DNA of 64,000 nt from Uloborus plumipes (lineage: Eukaryota; Arthropoda; Arachnida; Araneae; Uloboridae): the NCBI GenBank assembly GCA_038373865.1, contig JAXGGA010006535.1:1-64000 (forward strand), read 5' to 3'. The notes under the pieces were generated by a model, which was given only the letters and a program-made list of their open reading frames with translations, was not told the DNA's origin and searched no databases. Every line of letters begins with the position of its first letter. Positions within the stretch are counted from its first letter, which is position 1. Position numbers and translations under genes: made by a program. Of the stretch, positions 37,206 to 48,379 are shown piece after piece.

Positions 37206-37354
37206 TATTATCATTATTATTTAAAATTATTCTAAACATGTTCACTTTAAAAAATAAATTAATAAACTTATATCTAAATAATTAACTTAAAGTTTTACTT
37301 AAATTCTAAAAGACAAAATACACTTTCTAATGATGCAAATTAACATCTTAAATA

Positions 37355-37528
37355 CAGTCAAGTCTCAATAGCTCATAGTCCCAAGGGACCGGCTAAAAAC
37401 TTAGAGTTATTGATAGTTCGAGTTACAAGCAGTTCCTACCGTCTTTTCAAGAATTTGGGACCAAATGAAAACTTTGAAATGAAGGTATATTTGAGTTTAT
37501 AAAGCTTTGAGTTATCGAAACTCGATTG
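37355..37528. mobile_element. Short pogo/Tigger-like MITE in unit 1 (repeated at about 41929-42102)
   Basis: Starts CAGTCAAGTCTCAATAGCTC after TA and ends GAGTTATCGAAACTCGATTG. The same family as 7912-8065 and the fragment at 63684-63740. Confidence 0.55.
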
Positions 37529-38151
37529 AATGTTATTGAGGGTCATGCTCAACATGTTCTCGAGAAGTTACGGAGCGGCATGACAGACGTGAAAAGATTC
37601 TAATAGCAGAGAAATATCTTTTCTGAAAGGAAGGTATTACAAAAAGACAGAACGAAACAAAGTGCAAAATTTAAAATTTCTTTACACACATTTAAATTCT
37701 TTCAAAAAAAAAAAAAAAAGCATGGTTTTAAGTTGCGACGATTCATGGGGACAGATGTTTTCATTATCTAAAAGAAAACTTTCGTCAATGTTAGATAGGT
37801 TATTTAGTGTATGTTATTTTTAGGGATGGACCGGATAGTGATTTTGCCGGATATCGGATATCCGGTGGCTAATCACACGCCGGATGCCGGATATCCGGCA
37901 TTACAATTACATTGCATGTTCGCTTATTTTTATGTAATGCAGCTTCAAAACAATAAATCAAAGTTGTTTCTCGCATAATTTCTTTAAGAACATGTTAAAT
38001 ACATTTAAATTAATTTTTAAAGCCTCTATTTTATTTGTACGGGAGTAGCGCTACATATGAAATGAAACACTAGCATATTGTGATTTCTTTCTAAATTATG
38101 TATTTTTATCAAAATAGACGAAACTTTAAAAGATTGAATTAAATATTTCTG

Positions 38152-39101
38152 TATATGGGCGATTCTCTGCAAACTGGTAATTTGCTGACCGGACCAAGTA
38201 TTTTAAAAATAATAAAGTGTAATAAAATAATTATCGCACTTAATACGAGTAAAGTATTAATACTCGGTGGCCCAATTGTATTTGGAGCGATAACAATTTA
38301 ATTTTTTTTTCTAGAAATTATCTAAGTGCTAAAAACACAGTCCCTGGCTGTCCCAATCGTATTGTCTAACACTTCTAGGTAATATTCCAAAAATCCTATC
38401 AACACTACATAAATTTGGCAATTAATATCTAAAAATTTTATAATGAAGCTATATTTTTCTTATGAAATTAGGTCTAATTACTTATTTTTTAAACTTAAAA
38501 TTGTCATGTAAATTCTGTCCGGAGATTTTTCAAACAGTCCCCTGAGTCAAATTCAAAGCTCCAATAGAAAAAATCTGTTACTCTTGCAAATGTTTTTTGA
38601 CATGAAGTTCAAAGCAATCAGTGTGAATTTTCTGAAATTGCCGAGAACGGTACTGAAACGATACTTTGTTTAGTTTGAGAGCAACATTTGTGATGAAAGT
38701 ATGCATCAGGATCGTTACGAAAACAGTCCTCTGGGAAGTGATTTTATTAATGTCAATTAGTATAATTTTGAAACATATTAGTTATTATGTCCACGATTTG
38801 TGCCTAAATCTATAGGTAGTCTCGTAACTAATTATGCTCCAATAGTTTTGCAGATATTACGCAACAAAGAGCAAAAACACAGTCACCTGGCACAGGCCCC
38901 CGCCTAGTTATACCAGGCGGGGGACTTACCCCCTATCACAATTTATCAGAAAAACACAAGCTTCAATTGGCCCTCTTTCAAACCAAAGTAATAGATTCAT
39001 TTTCTGAGCAATAGTAAAATAATTATACGAACATTTCAAAAAACCATGCCCGGACAGATTTCGTGTAAAAAATGAAGAGTTTACAGAGAATCGCCCATAT
39101 A
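38152..39101. mobile_element. Nested TIR element (0.95 kb) in unit 2
   Basis: Duplicate of 33657-34606 carried along with the 4.5-kb duplication; near-identical. Confidence 0.75.
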
Positions 39102-39737
39102 CTCAAAGTTTAAACTTTTAATTATTCTTAGTTTAAATTTTAAAGCTTTTCTGTTTCAATATCATTTCAATAGGTTTCTACGTAAATGATACAGTTATTA
39201 AATATTTCACCAATATTAAAAAAAAAGGAAGAAACAAAGAAAGAAAAAAGGAAAAAAAACTAAGCTCAGATAAACTTTTTTTTTCTTCAAATTGATACAT
39301 ATTTTATTAGAATTTTATGAATTTAAACTTCATTACAAAGTAACACATTTTCTTATTTCTAATTTTGCAATAATATAAAGCAAAATTTTGCTTTGAAATT
39401 CTTTTTTTTAAAGAATAATATGCATGTAATTTTTCTAACATATAAGTTAAAGAAGAAAATATTAAAACAGGACCAGTGTGTTAAATAATAATAATAATAA
39501 TAAAGTTATACTCCAATAATCAGTTAAAAATTTTATATAACTCCAAAAAACAAAGGAACATGTTTTCTGAAGATTCAAATCAGCAGTTTAATTATACTTT
39601 TAAGAGGTATGCTAAAGTTGTTCACTTTTTAAAAAACAAATGAGTAAACTTTACTTAAATAATCAACTTGAAATTTTACTTTAGTTCCAAAAAATTAAGA
39701 TACACATTCTTAAAAGTGGCAAATTATCATTTTAAAT

Positions 39738-40678
39738 CAGGGTGTCAATGATTTAAATCAATTGATTTAAATCAGTGATTTAAATCGCGATTTAAATCAA
39801 TTGATTTTTAAAAAAAAATCATTGATTTAAATCACTTTTTATTTTAATCCCTAAAAAATTCTCTTTGGCAATCCCAATTTCATTATTTTTACCATTTTCT
39901 TTTAGAGCTTTGATTTCCATCTAATAAATGGAAAAGTAATCCTACTCATCCTACTCTTGATTTCCATCTAATAAATGGAAAAGTAATCCTACTCATCCCC
40001 CCTCCACAGATACTGGAAGGTTGCAGTCCAAATAATATGTATGCCCAAATAGTGCTATTTGTTGTCTAATATGTGAAATAAAGAAAACACATTCAGGTGC
40101 AGGGCAGGTGTTGCAAAGAGTGAACTGAGGGGGGAGGGACATGATAGAATGTGTGTGATACACTTTCAGTGAAAAGAAAAAACAAAAACAACCAAACAGA
40201 AGATGAATTTTTTTATGCCTTGCATTAGCAACTGCAGGGGGTGGGGGGGGGCAGTCCTTTTGAGTGGATGAAATTGAATATGATTCCATCTTTACAAAAC
40301 AAAAAAAAAATAAAGAGTTGGGGGGGGGGGCGAATGAAGTGAGGATTGGGTTGAGCTTCCTGCCCCATTTAATTTTTATCCTAGCTAGTAGACAGGATTA
40401 TTTTCAGATTTGGCTCTAACACTTTTTTCTGGTTTCAATAATGGTCGAAGCTTTACTTCAAATGTCATTTTTGTACTTTTTAAAACTTTAAATGGTATAG
40501 TTGTTGCATGCATAAAAATTAAGTACATAGATCGTCGATACTTGCAGTCATCCTTTATTTTCAATCAACTGCATCCAAAAAATTCCATATTTTGAAGTGG
40601 AAAAAATCTGACCTGTAAATAATAAAAATCGATCTTATTTTTAGTTTTTTTTGTAAAACAGTGTATTTTTTTACTCTG
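39738..40678. mobile_element. Nested hAT element in unit 2, right end diverged
   Basis: The left end and TTTTAAAT (39730-39737, 40679-40686) are as in unit 1. The right terminus is altered (TTTACTCTG) within a locally diverged block. Confidence 0.75.
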
Positions 40679-40821
40679 TTTTAAATACATAAGCTTCATG
40701 CTAACATTTTTTGATCGCTGAAAGAACGAAAAAATACAAATAAGCTGAAAACGCGATCACCTCGAAATTCAACTTCATTTTGAAAAAATAAAGATACATT
40801 CCGAGATGCAAATGTTATATT

Positions 40822-41776
40822 TATGGGTTATTCCAGCCAAAATGGTACAAATCATGTCTGAAATTGTCGAGTTAAGTTTATCAAATGAAGTAATTTTCGC
40901 CAACTAATCATTGTTTTAAAAATTATTCTCTGTTTATTTGTGCATAATAAAGTGTAAATGGCTTGTATATATGAGTCATTCATTAAGGGTTTTGAATAGT
41001 TCGACCACTTTGTGTAACAGAGGAGACAAATGAGGTTTGAAAAATATATTTCTAATCGTAAAGAAAAGTTAATTACAGAACAAGTATAAAATGAACTAAG
41101 CATCCTAAAACTAATTCTGTCTGCAATTTCAAGAAAAAATATTTTTTGCACTATTAATGCGACTGTAACAGAGTGGACATCCCACAGTGCAAATTAACTA
41201 TCATCAGCAAAGAATTTTAGGCTTATCTTAGTTACTGATTATATAATTCAATGTATCAAAGTAATCAAAGCAGATACATTACTTGTACTTATTAAAAAAA
41301 ATATCACATTGAATGCGATTGCTTATTTTATTTCTGAAAGGCTTGTAACAGAGTGGACAGTTTGAAACATAAAAAAAATCTAGGAACAAAGATAAATAGG
41401 TGTTTTTCCAAGATTTTTTTGTTTACATACATAAAAATCAGCAGAAAGGGTGTCAGAAGCATTTTTTGTGCTGTGCATTGCAAATGATTTTGTTGTTGCA
41501 TTTCAGCTTAATCTTAAATTGCATTTTAAGTCCTAGCAATTTGAAGCTGGGGCAGATCATTTTTTCCTTCTTTTGCCAAAGAATTTTTTTTTTTTTTTGG
41601 GGGGGGGGGGTCCTTTATAAATGGCTTATGCCTAAATAAGTAATACTTGGTTACACACAATTAGATGGAGAACAAATAAAAAAAATATAATTAATTGGTG
41701 GTAAACATTAAAATTAATTCCCAAAATTCTGAAGTATCGGGACTGATTTGTACCATTTTCGCTGAAATGACCGATA
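40822..41776. mobile_element. Nested TIR element (0.95 kb), unit 2
   Basis: Duplicate of 36252-37205 with a few substitutions and homopolymer differences. Confidence 0.7.
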
Positions 41777-43092
41777 TATTATCATTATTATTTAAAATTA
41801 TTCTAAACATGTTCACTTTAAAAAATAAATTAATAAACTTATATCTAAATAATTAACTTAAAGTTTTACTTAAATTCTAAAAGACAAAATACACTTTCTA
41901 ATGATGCAAATTAACATCTTAAATACAGTCAAGTCTCAATAGCTCATAGTCCCAAGGGACCGGCTAAAAACTTAGAGTTATTGATAGTTCGAGTTACAAG
42001 CAGTTCCTACCGTCTTTTCAAGAATTTGGGACCAAATGAAAACTTTGAAATGAAGGTATATTTGAGTTTATAAAGCTTTGAGTTATCGAAACTCGATTGA
42101 ATGTTATTGAGGGTCATGCTCAACATGTTCTCGAGGAGTTACGGAGCGGCGTGACAGACGTGAAAAGATTCTAATAGCAGAGAAATATCTTTTCTGAAAG
42201 GAAGGTATTACAAAAAGAAAGAACGAAACAAAGTGCAAAATTCAAAATTTCTTTACACACATTTAAACTCTTTCAAAAAAAAAAAAAAGCATGGTTTTAA
42301 GTTGCGACGATTCATGGGGACAGATGTTTTCATTATCTAAAAGAAAACTTTCGTCAATGTTAGATAGGTTATTTAGTGTATGTTATTTTCAATTATAATA
42401 AAGCAATAATAGTGGCAAAGTAAAAAATATCTAATTACAACATCATTGGGTGTTAATAGATCGCAATTTTTGTTAGAAGCACAAAAACTAAAAATAAAAG
42501 AATTCAATAAATAAAATAATTTGAGAATTTATATTAAAAGCTACTGCGATTAATTTTTATGAACTAACGATATGATCGTAAGTTTTTTTCAAACTTTTGT
42601 CGCACATTAATCCTTGAAGGTTTGTAGCCTTTTCTTTCTAAATATTTTAACTAAAATATTTTTGAAAAGCTGAAGACAATCATATTTTATCTGGCAATTG
42701 TGAAAAATCAAATATGCAGAATGCTTCCATGTCCAGTACACAGTCGGAGGAATAACACAATTTTTGTTTTAGAAGCAAAAATTGGTAAAAAGGAAAGATG
42801 AAAAGTAATTACATCATCTAAAAGGTTTATCAAACAATGAAATTTTTAACTAAGATTTTTATAAAAAAGAAAATATTTAATTAGGTCCTCACATCATACC
42901 GGATAACCCTCACATCAATTCCGGATATTCCCCACATCAATACCGGATACTTAGCCGGATATCCTGCAAAAATCTTCCGGATATCCGTATCCGGGGCGGT
43001 CAGCCGGATCGGATATCCGGAAGTACCGGATACTTAAAATATCAGCCGGATAGGCCGGATACCGGATAGTTACCGGATATCCGGTCCATCCC

Positions 43093-43638
43093 TAGAAATA
43101 ATATATATAGATATCTCTATATATATTATATATATATATATATATTTAAGTATATATATATAATATTAATGTCGAAGTACATCGAAGAAACGGAAGGATT
43201 ATCTAGAACCTCCAGCCACAAAAGTTCTTTATCGATTCATGTAATACTTTCTCATCGCCAAAAATGAGTTGATAAACATCTTGAGATGGGGGGATAAACC
43301 TCTATGATTTGTTAAAGAACTGTCACACGTTCTCTCTCTTTTTTTTTTTTTTTTTTTGCTACTTTTACGTAGGAATGATTACAGTGTTTGAGTCTGGTTC
43401 AAACGAAATCTGGTCTATTTGTTTATCGCAATAGAAAAAGAATGTATTTTAGCACATTAGCAAAAATAATTTTTATCTATACAACGAGGTACTGTTGCCA
43501 AGGTAAGTTTTGTGTCTGTCTAAGATCTTGTGCTTTGTAACCTTTTTACTTGTAGCTCGGTGGTAACTATTTTGGTGTGCTTTACTTTTAAAGGGTATCT
43601 TTGAGCCAGTCCGGATAACTTTAAGCCTCAACATTTTT
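43093..43638. other. TA-rich spacer, no gene seen
   Basis: (TA)n at about 43100-43165, then unremarkable AT-rich sequence with a poly-T run near 43340-43358. Confidence 0.5.
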
Positions 43639-44428
43639 ACTTCCTTTTACGTAGTAAAGGAAGTATTGTGATCGCGAAAAAAAAAAATCACTCAAATTTG
43701 AGTCTAAATTTTGATTTTGCTCATCCCTGAATGAATGTTCAGTAATTTTTTCGACCTGTCAACACGTGCATACGTACCTACCTACATATAAGCAGCCAAA
43801 AACTCCTTTTCAACCACCCCCGAGTTGATTACGACAAGTTTTCTCGTGACGTCTGTATGTACGCATGTGCGGATGTTTGTGCGGATGTGCCTCGCATAAA
43901 TCAAAAACTATATGCCGTAGAAGCTTCTAGCTTGGTATGTAGGCTCTGAGGATGGTCTAGTTGTGCACCTCCCCTTGTGATTGCATTCGAATGTTCCCAA
44001 AGGGGTCTTTTTTTTACCCCTTTTTTGGGGTAAATCAATGTTAATTTCAATACAGACTCAAGTGATATGAATTGGCCCACCGCTTGGCGACATGTCGCCA
44101 AGCTTTTGGTCGCCAAGTGTTTGACGCCAACTTGGCGACATATCGCCAAGTTGGCGGCAAATTTGGCAAAAAAATTATTTTTGAATTTGGGTTCAACTTG
44201 GCGCTATTGGCGATATTTTGCGAAAAATTCACTAAATGATATTAAAATCAGCAATATTTAGAAAAATAACCATTGTAAAATATTTTTTGCATTGTTTCGT
44301 GGTAGATTAGGGGAGTAAATATTTGAATTGTTACCTTGCTCACTATAAGCACTTTTTTAACACTTAAGTCAACTACTAAGAAATTTACACGTAAAAGGAA
44401 GTAGTGTGGTGTCCATACCAGATTTTTT
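43639..44428 (+). repeat. CTTGGCGA repeat, array copy 1
   Basis: Begins with the imperfect hairpin ACTTCCTTTTACGTAGTAAA-GGAAGT and ends ACACGTAAAAGGAAGTAGTG...GTCCATACCAGA, so the ends are short inverted repeats (ACTTCCTTTTACGT). The core has CTTGGCGACA/TGTCGCCAAG dyads, including a perfect 22-bp palindrome at 44082-44103. Followed by a 0.2-kb spacer. Confidence 0.8.
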
Positions 44429-44632
44429 TCTTTTTCTTATTATACAATCATAAGGAACAAATATCATGTTATACGACTTGCCCAACAAGAATCCATCAGT
44501 GACTTCAAGGAGTTTTTTTTCTCCCTAACAGAAAAAAAATTAACAATATGAGGTGACATGAAGTTCTCCAGGTTAGTACAAAGGTACTCTGGATGACTGT
44601 GCCCTACTTTTTGTTTCTTTTTACTTCCTTTT

Positions 44633-45384
44633 ACGTAGTAAAGGAAGTATTGTGATCGCGAAAAAAAAAATCACTCAAATTTGAGTCTAAATTTTGATTT
44701 TGCTCACCCCCGAATGAATGTTCAGTAGTTTTTTCGACCTGTCAGCACGTGCATAAGTACCTATCAACATATAAGCAGCCGAAAAATCCTTTTCAACCAC
44801 CCACGAGTTAATTACGACGAGTTTTTTCGTGACGTCTGTATGTACGTATGTGCGGATGTATGTGCGTATGTGTCTCGCATAACTCAAAAACTATATGCCT
44901 TAGGAACTTCTAGCTTGGTATGTAGGCTCTGAGGATGGTCTAGTTGTGCACCTCCCCTTGTGGTTGCATTCGAATGTTCCCAAGGGGGTGTTTTACCCCT
45001 TTTTTGGGTAAATCAGTGTTAATTTCAATGCAGACTCAAGTGATATGAATTGGCGCGACCACTTTGCGATATGTCGCCAAGCTTTTGGTCGCCAAGTGTT
45101 TGACGCCAACTTGGCGACAATTTGGCGAAAATTATTTTTTGATTTGGGTTCAACTTGGCGCTATTGGCGATATTTTGCAAAAAATTCACTGAATGATATT
45201 AAAATCAGCAATATTTAGAAAATTAACTATTGTAAAATATTTTTTGCATTGTTTCGTGGCAGATTAGGGGAGCAAATATTTGAATTGTTACCTTGCTCAC
45301 TCCAAGCACTTTTTTTAACACTTAAGGCAACTACTAAGAAATTAACACGTAAAAGGAAGTAGTGTGGGGTCCATACCAGATTTT
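44633..45384 (+). repeat. CTTGGCGA repeat, array copy 2
   Basis: Same start hairpin and end as copy 1; lacks part of the palindromic core (shortened near 45115). A TATGTACGTATGTGCGGATG-type tract lies near 44838-44872. Abuts copy 3 head-to-tail. Confidence 0.8.
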
Positions 45385-45386
45385 TT

Positions 45387-46180
45387 ACTTCCTTTTACGT
45401 AGTAAAGGAAGTATTGTGATCACGAAAAAAATTTCACTCAAATTTCGGTCTAAATTTTGACTTTGCTCACCCCTGAATGAATGTCGCGTAGTTTTTTCGA
45501 CCTGTCAGCACGTGCATATGTACCTAACAACATACAAACAGCCGAAAAATCAATTTCGACCACCCCCGAGTAAATTACGACGAGTTTTCTCGTGACGTCT
45601 GTATGTACGTATGTGCGGATGCATGTGCGTATGTGGCTCGCATAACTCAAAAACTATATGCCGTAGAAACTTCTAGCTTGGTATGTAGGCTCTGAGGGGG
45701 GTCTAGTTGTGCACCTCCCCTTGTGATTGCATTCGAGTGTTCCCAAAGGGGTCTTTTACCCCTTTTTTGGGGTAAATCAATGTTAATTTCAATACAGACT
45801 CAAGTGATATGAATTGGCGCCACCACTTGGCGACATGTCGCCAAGTTTTTGGTCGCAAAGTGTTTGACGCCAACTTGGCGACATATCGCCAAGTTGGCGA
45901 CAAATTTTGGTGGAAAAAAATTATTTTTTTTGAATTTGGGTTCAACTTGGCGCTATTGGCGATATTTTGCGAAAAAATTCACTAAATGATATTAAAAATC
46001 AGCAATATTTAGAAAAAAATAACCATTGTAAAAATATTTTTTTGCATTTGTTTCGTGGTAGATTAGGGGAGTAAATATTTTGAATTGTTACCTTACTCAC
46101 TCCAAGCACTTTTTTTAACACTTAAGGCAACTACTAAGAAATTTACACGTGAAAGGAAGTAGTGTGGGGTCCATACCAGA
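45387..46180 (+). repeat. CTTGGCGA repeat, array copy 3, ending 28 bp before exon B
   Basis: Complete copy with the start hairpin and the terminal GTCCATACCAGA. Only 28 bp of T-rich sequence separate it from the exon B acceptor, so the branch point of intron 1 must lie in this gap or inside the repeat (inference). Confidence 0.8.
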
Positions 46181-46208
46181 TTTTTATTTATCATATTTCC
46201 CTCAATAG

Positions 46209-46421
46209 ATGGGATCCGATGTGGCTGCTGGTGTCCGGCATAGGAGTCATCCTCATCTTCATCGGCACAATCCTGCACTGCTGCAGCGATAACAGTGCCC
46301 CGGCGCGGCGACCTTCCGGGAAGGGTGGGTGCTGCGGTCGGCCCCCAGCCCCCGACCACCCCCACATCGTAACGCACAACGGAAGCCTCACAGAGCAGCT
46401 GCTCCCTCTCACCAACGCCAG
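46209..46421 (+). CDS. Exon B: second transmembrane helix and Cys/basic juxtamembrane region
   Basis: Acceptor CCCTCAATAG ends at 46208; donor CCAG|GTGAGT follows 46421. The first base completes AGA (Arg), then WDPM links the two helices and WLLVSGIGVILIFIGTIL forms the second hydrophobic segment, followed by HCC. The helix-to-helix turn is only about seven residues, so the two helices probably form a hairpin with both ends on the same side. Downstream is a basic, Gly/Cys-rich stretch (RRPSGKGGCCGRPP), then a His/Pro segment and a Leu-rich end (EQLLPLTNA). The juxtamembrane cysteines are plausible palmitoylation sites (inference). The acceptor sits 28 bp after the last copy of a transposon-like tandem array, so the polypyrimidine tract is squeezed between the two. 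Confidence 0.85.
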
Positions 46422-48080
46422 GTGAGTTTATAAGCCATATCTTTGCAACTTAATTGCTGTGTCCGGTCCACTGATGTCAATGGAAGTGGTCTGGTCCCGG
46501 TGTAAGGTGTAAGTCTTTAATGGGGGCGAGTGGGTCCAGCTGGTGCTCTTTTTTTTCTATGTGGAGAAAGATACATGACCGGGAAATATTTCCATGATTG
46601 GTCTGATCATACATCGCGATGATGTCTTTCATCGGTTGTATAAATAAAACCAACACAGATTGCACAAATGAACCACAAAGCCACAATTGACTGTGATTCC
46701 GAAACCTCCAAACGGATCCTGATGACAAATGAACGCGCACTTCGATCTGAAGTCGAACACTGATTGGATCCATTTCTCTTGTCACAATAGTAAAACTCTG
46801 CGATAAGTTGAGCTCCGACTTTAAAAGTTCTTACAGCAATCTTCTGGTAAGACAGTATTTCCTCTTTTTTGGGGTAATAGGAAAGAGTAATTGGCACTGA
46901 ATTGAGTTGGGTTTCTTTCGTAGTCACCTTGCAAAAATATTCCATTCCAACTTAAATCCACGGCAATTATTACCATTTCCTATTACCCAAAAAAGGGAAG
47001 CATTATCAAGGTCATCGCTTAACTTTTCAAAGGAGAACTATAGCTGTGTTTCGGGTAATAAAAAGTGTTATTGGTGCTGGATTAGTTGAGTCACTTACAT
47101 TGTGGGTTTGAAAAAATATTCCAACTCAAATCCCAGACAATATCGCGTTTCTTAGTCACTGAACGTCATAAAAACAAGAAAGCATTGTCAAGGTCATGCC
47201 TCAATTAACCAGAGCCGCGCTCTATGTACATCACAACGCGTAATGAAGGTTGGTTTCTAGTAAATCCACTGGGTGTATGTGTGAAATTAAAATTTTCACA
47301 TGAGCGCTGATTCAGCTAGCAGTTACCACAGACAGGGCTAGTGAAATATGCTAAAAACCCCGACATTGAAATCATTTACCAGTGTTGCGTCGAAATACTG
47401 TCCTGATGCTTTAAATGGCGTTGCATTTACTTGCCATAAGTCTCGGCCTCATATATGAGGTAGATGGTAGATATTGAAGTCGGTGGACGAATCTTCGAAC
47501 GTTATCTTGACCCATGTTACTTTTGATCATTTAAATGTACCATTGAGAATACTATTAAATATGGTAGCGTCTTTTTATCTATGATATTTTTTGTAGACGC
47601 CACAATATCAGGAAAGTATTTTTGATCCTGCATTGCCATATGATTCAGTGTCATCGGGATTCATTCTACCCCTCCTCGTTCTGAAACGGTTTAGGGCGGA
47701 ATTCAATTGAAACGCTGCATCTGCAAAATTGCGTTGTACACGAAAATTTTCGGGTTTTCGTATTCTTGTGAAACGTTGTTTGCGCAAAAGCGCCGAATTG
47801 GAGCTTTTGCGCAAACATTGTTGCGCGATTTGCGTGTGCAACGCACGTTTGCAGATGCAGCGTTTCACCCGAATTCCACCCTAACTAACACACCTTGTAC
47901 TTCTCACCTTGAGGTCTTTCCCTTCTTGAGCCAGGATTAGCGTTCTGATGTTCTCAAAGACAAAACTTATCAGGAATAAGTCAGTGTAATGGATGGTAGG
48001 TGGACCACTTACATTCTACCGTGAAGCTAATGGTGTATGCGTTTTAAACTCATGTACTCACTGTTTTGCTCTCATTATAG
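46422..48080. other. Intron 2 (1.66 kb)
   Basis: GTGAGT donor, TTATAG acceptor. Contains a diverged tandem pair of about 195 bp at about 46860-47215 (shared GGGTAATA, AAAAATATTCCA, AAGCATTnTCAAGGTCAT) and a foldback MITE at 47690-47885. Confidence 0.75.
47690..47885. mobile_element. Foldback MITE in intron 2 (TTAGGGCGGAATTC family)
   Basis: TTAGGGCGGAATTC...GAAACGCTGCATCTGCAAA opposes TTTGCAGATGCAGCGTTTC...GAATTCCACCCTAA. The centre is a further dyad (GCGCAAAAGC/GCTTTTGCGC). TTA/TAA flanks. Related to 4393-4614. Confidence 0.75.
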
Positions 48081-48335
48081 GTCAGTGAGTCAGTTGTCTC
48101 TGAACATGCTTCCCGGATACTTCCCACCTGTTGTCACTGCGTATGGCATAGAGCAGCACTCGGCGGTCGTGCAGAACATCAACCGGCTGGTCCAGCAGCA
48201 GCAACAAGCGGCGCCCAACCCACAGAGTCCGGGGAACCCTGCCGGAAAGAGCTTCATCCTGCTGTCCCTGCCGGGCGAAACTCCTCCGGCCAATCTCCAG
48301 AACCTCGTGGCCACTGTCTACCAGCTGGATGGAAG
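48081..48335 (+). CDS. Exon C: Q-rich cytosolic linker
   Basis: Acceptor CTCTCATTATAG ends at 48080 and donor GGAAG|GTGAGT follows 48335. The phase matches both neighbours: AG|G gives Arg on entry, AG|C gives Ser on exit. It encodes a soluble segment containing LNMLPGYFPPVVTAYGIEQH, a short amphipathic run ending in a Gln cluster (QQQQQ), a Pro/Asn-rich stretch and then SFILLSLPGETPP. No transmembrane helix or known domain is evident. The coding frame is GC-richer than its introns and codon use is typical of the other exons. Its separation from exon B by the only short intron (1.66 kb) supports a single transcript. Confidence 0.83.
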
Positions 48336-48379
48336 GTGAGTAGTTTGGGATTCACTTGTTTCGATGGTTCACAAAAAAA

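Larger units (their letters stand above)
37821..42389 (+). repeat. 4.5-kb tandem duplication, unit 2
   Basis: Starts TAGGGATGGACCGG, as unit 1 does, and ends at TTAGTGTATGTTATTTT. About 67 bp longer than unit 1, mainly from a direct duplication of about 45 bp at 39915-40000. A local stretch (about 40395-40770) is far more diverged than the rest. Confidence 0.93.

Noticed and set aside
43093..43100. hAT-type 8-bp duplication for the large CCGGATA element
   Set aside because: Left and right 8-mers (ATATATAT and GAAATAAT types) do not match; only TA is shared, so a TA target is preferred.
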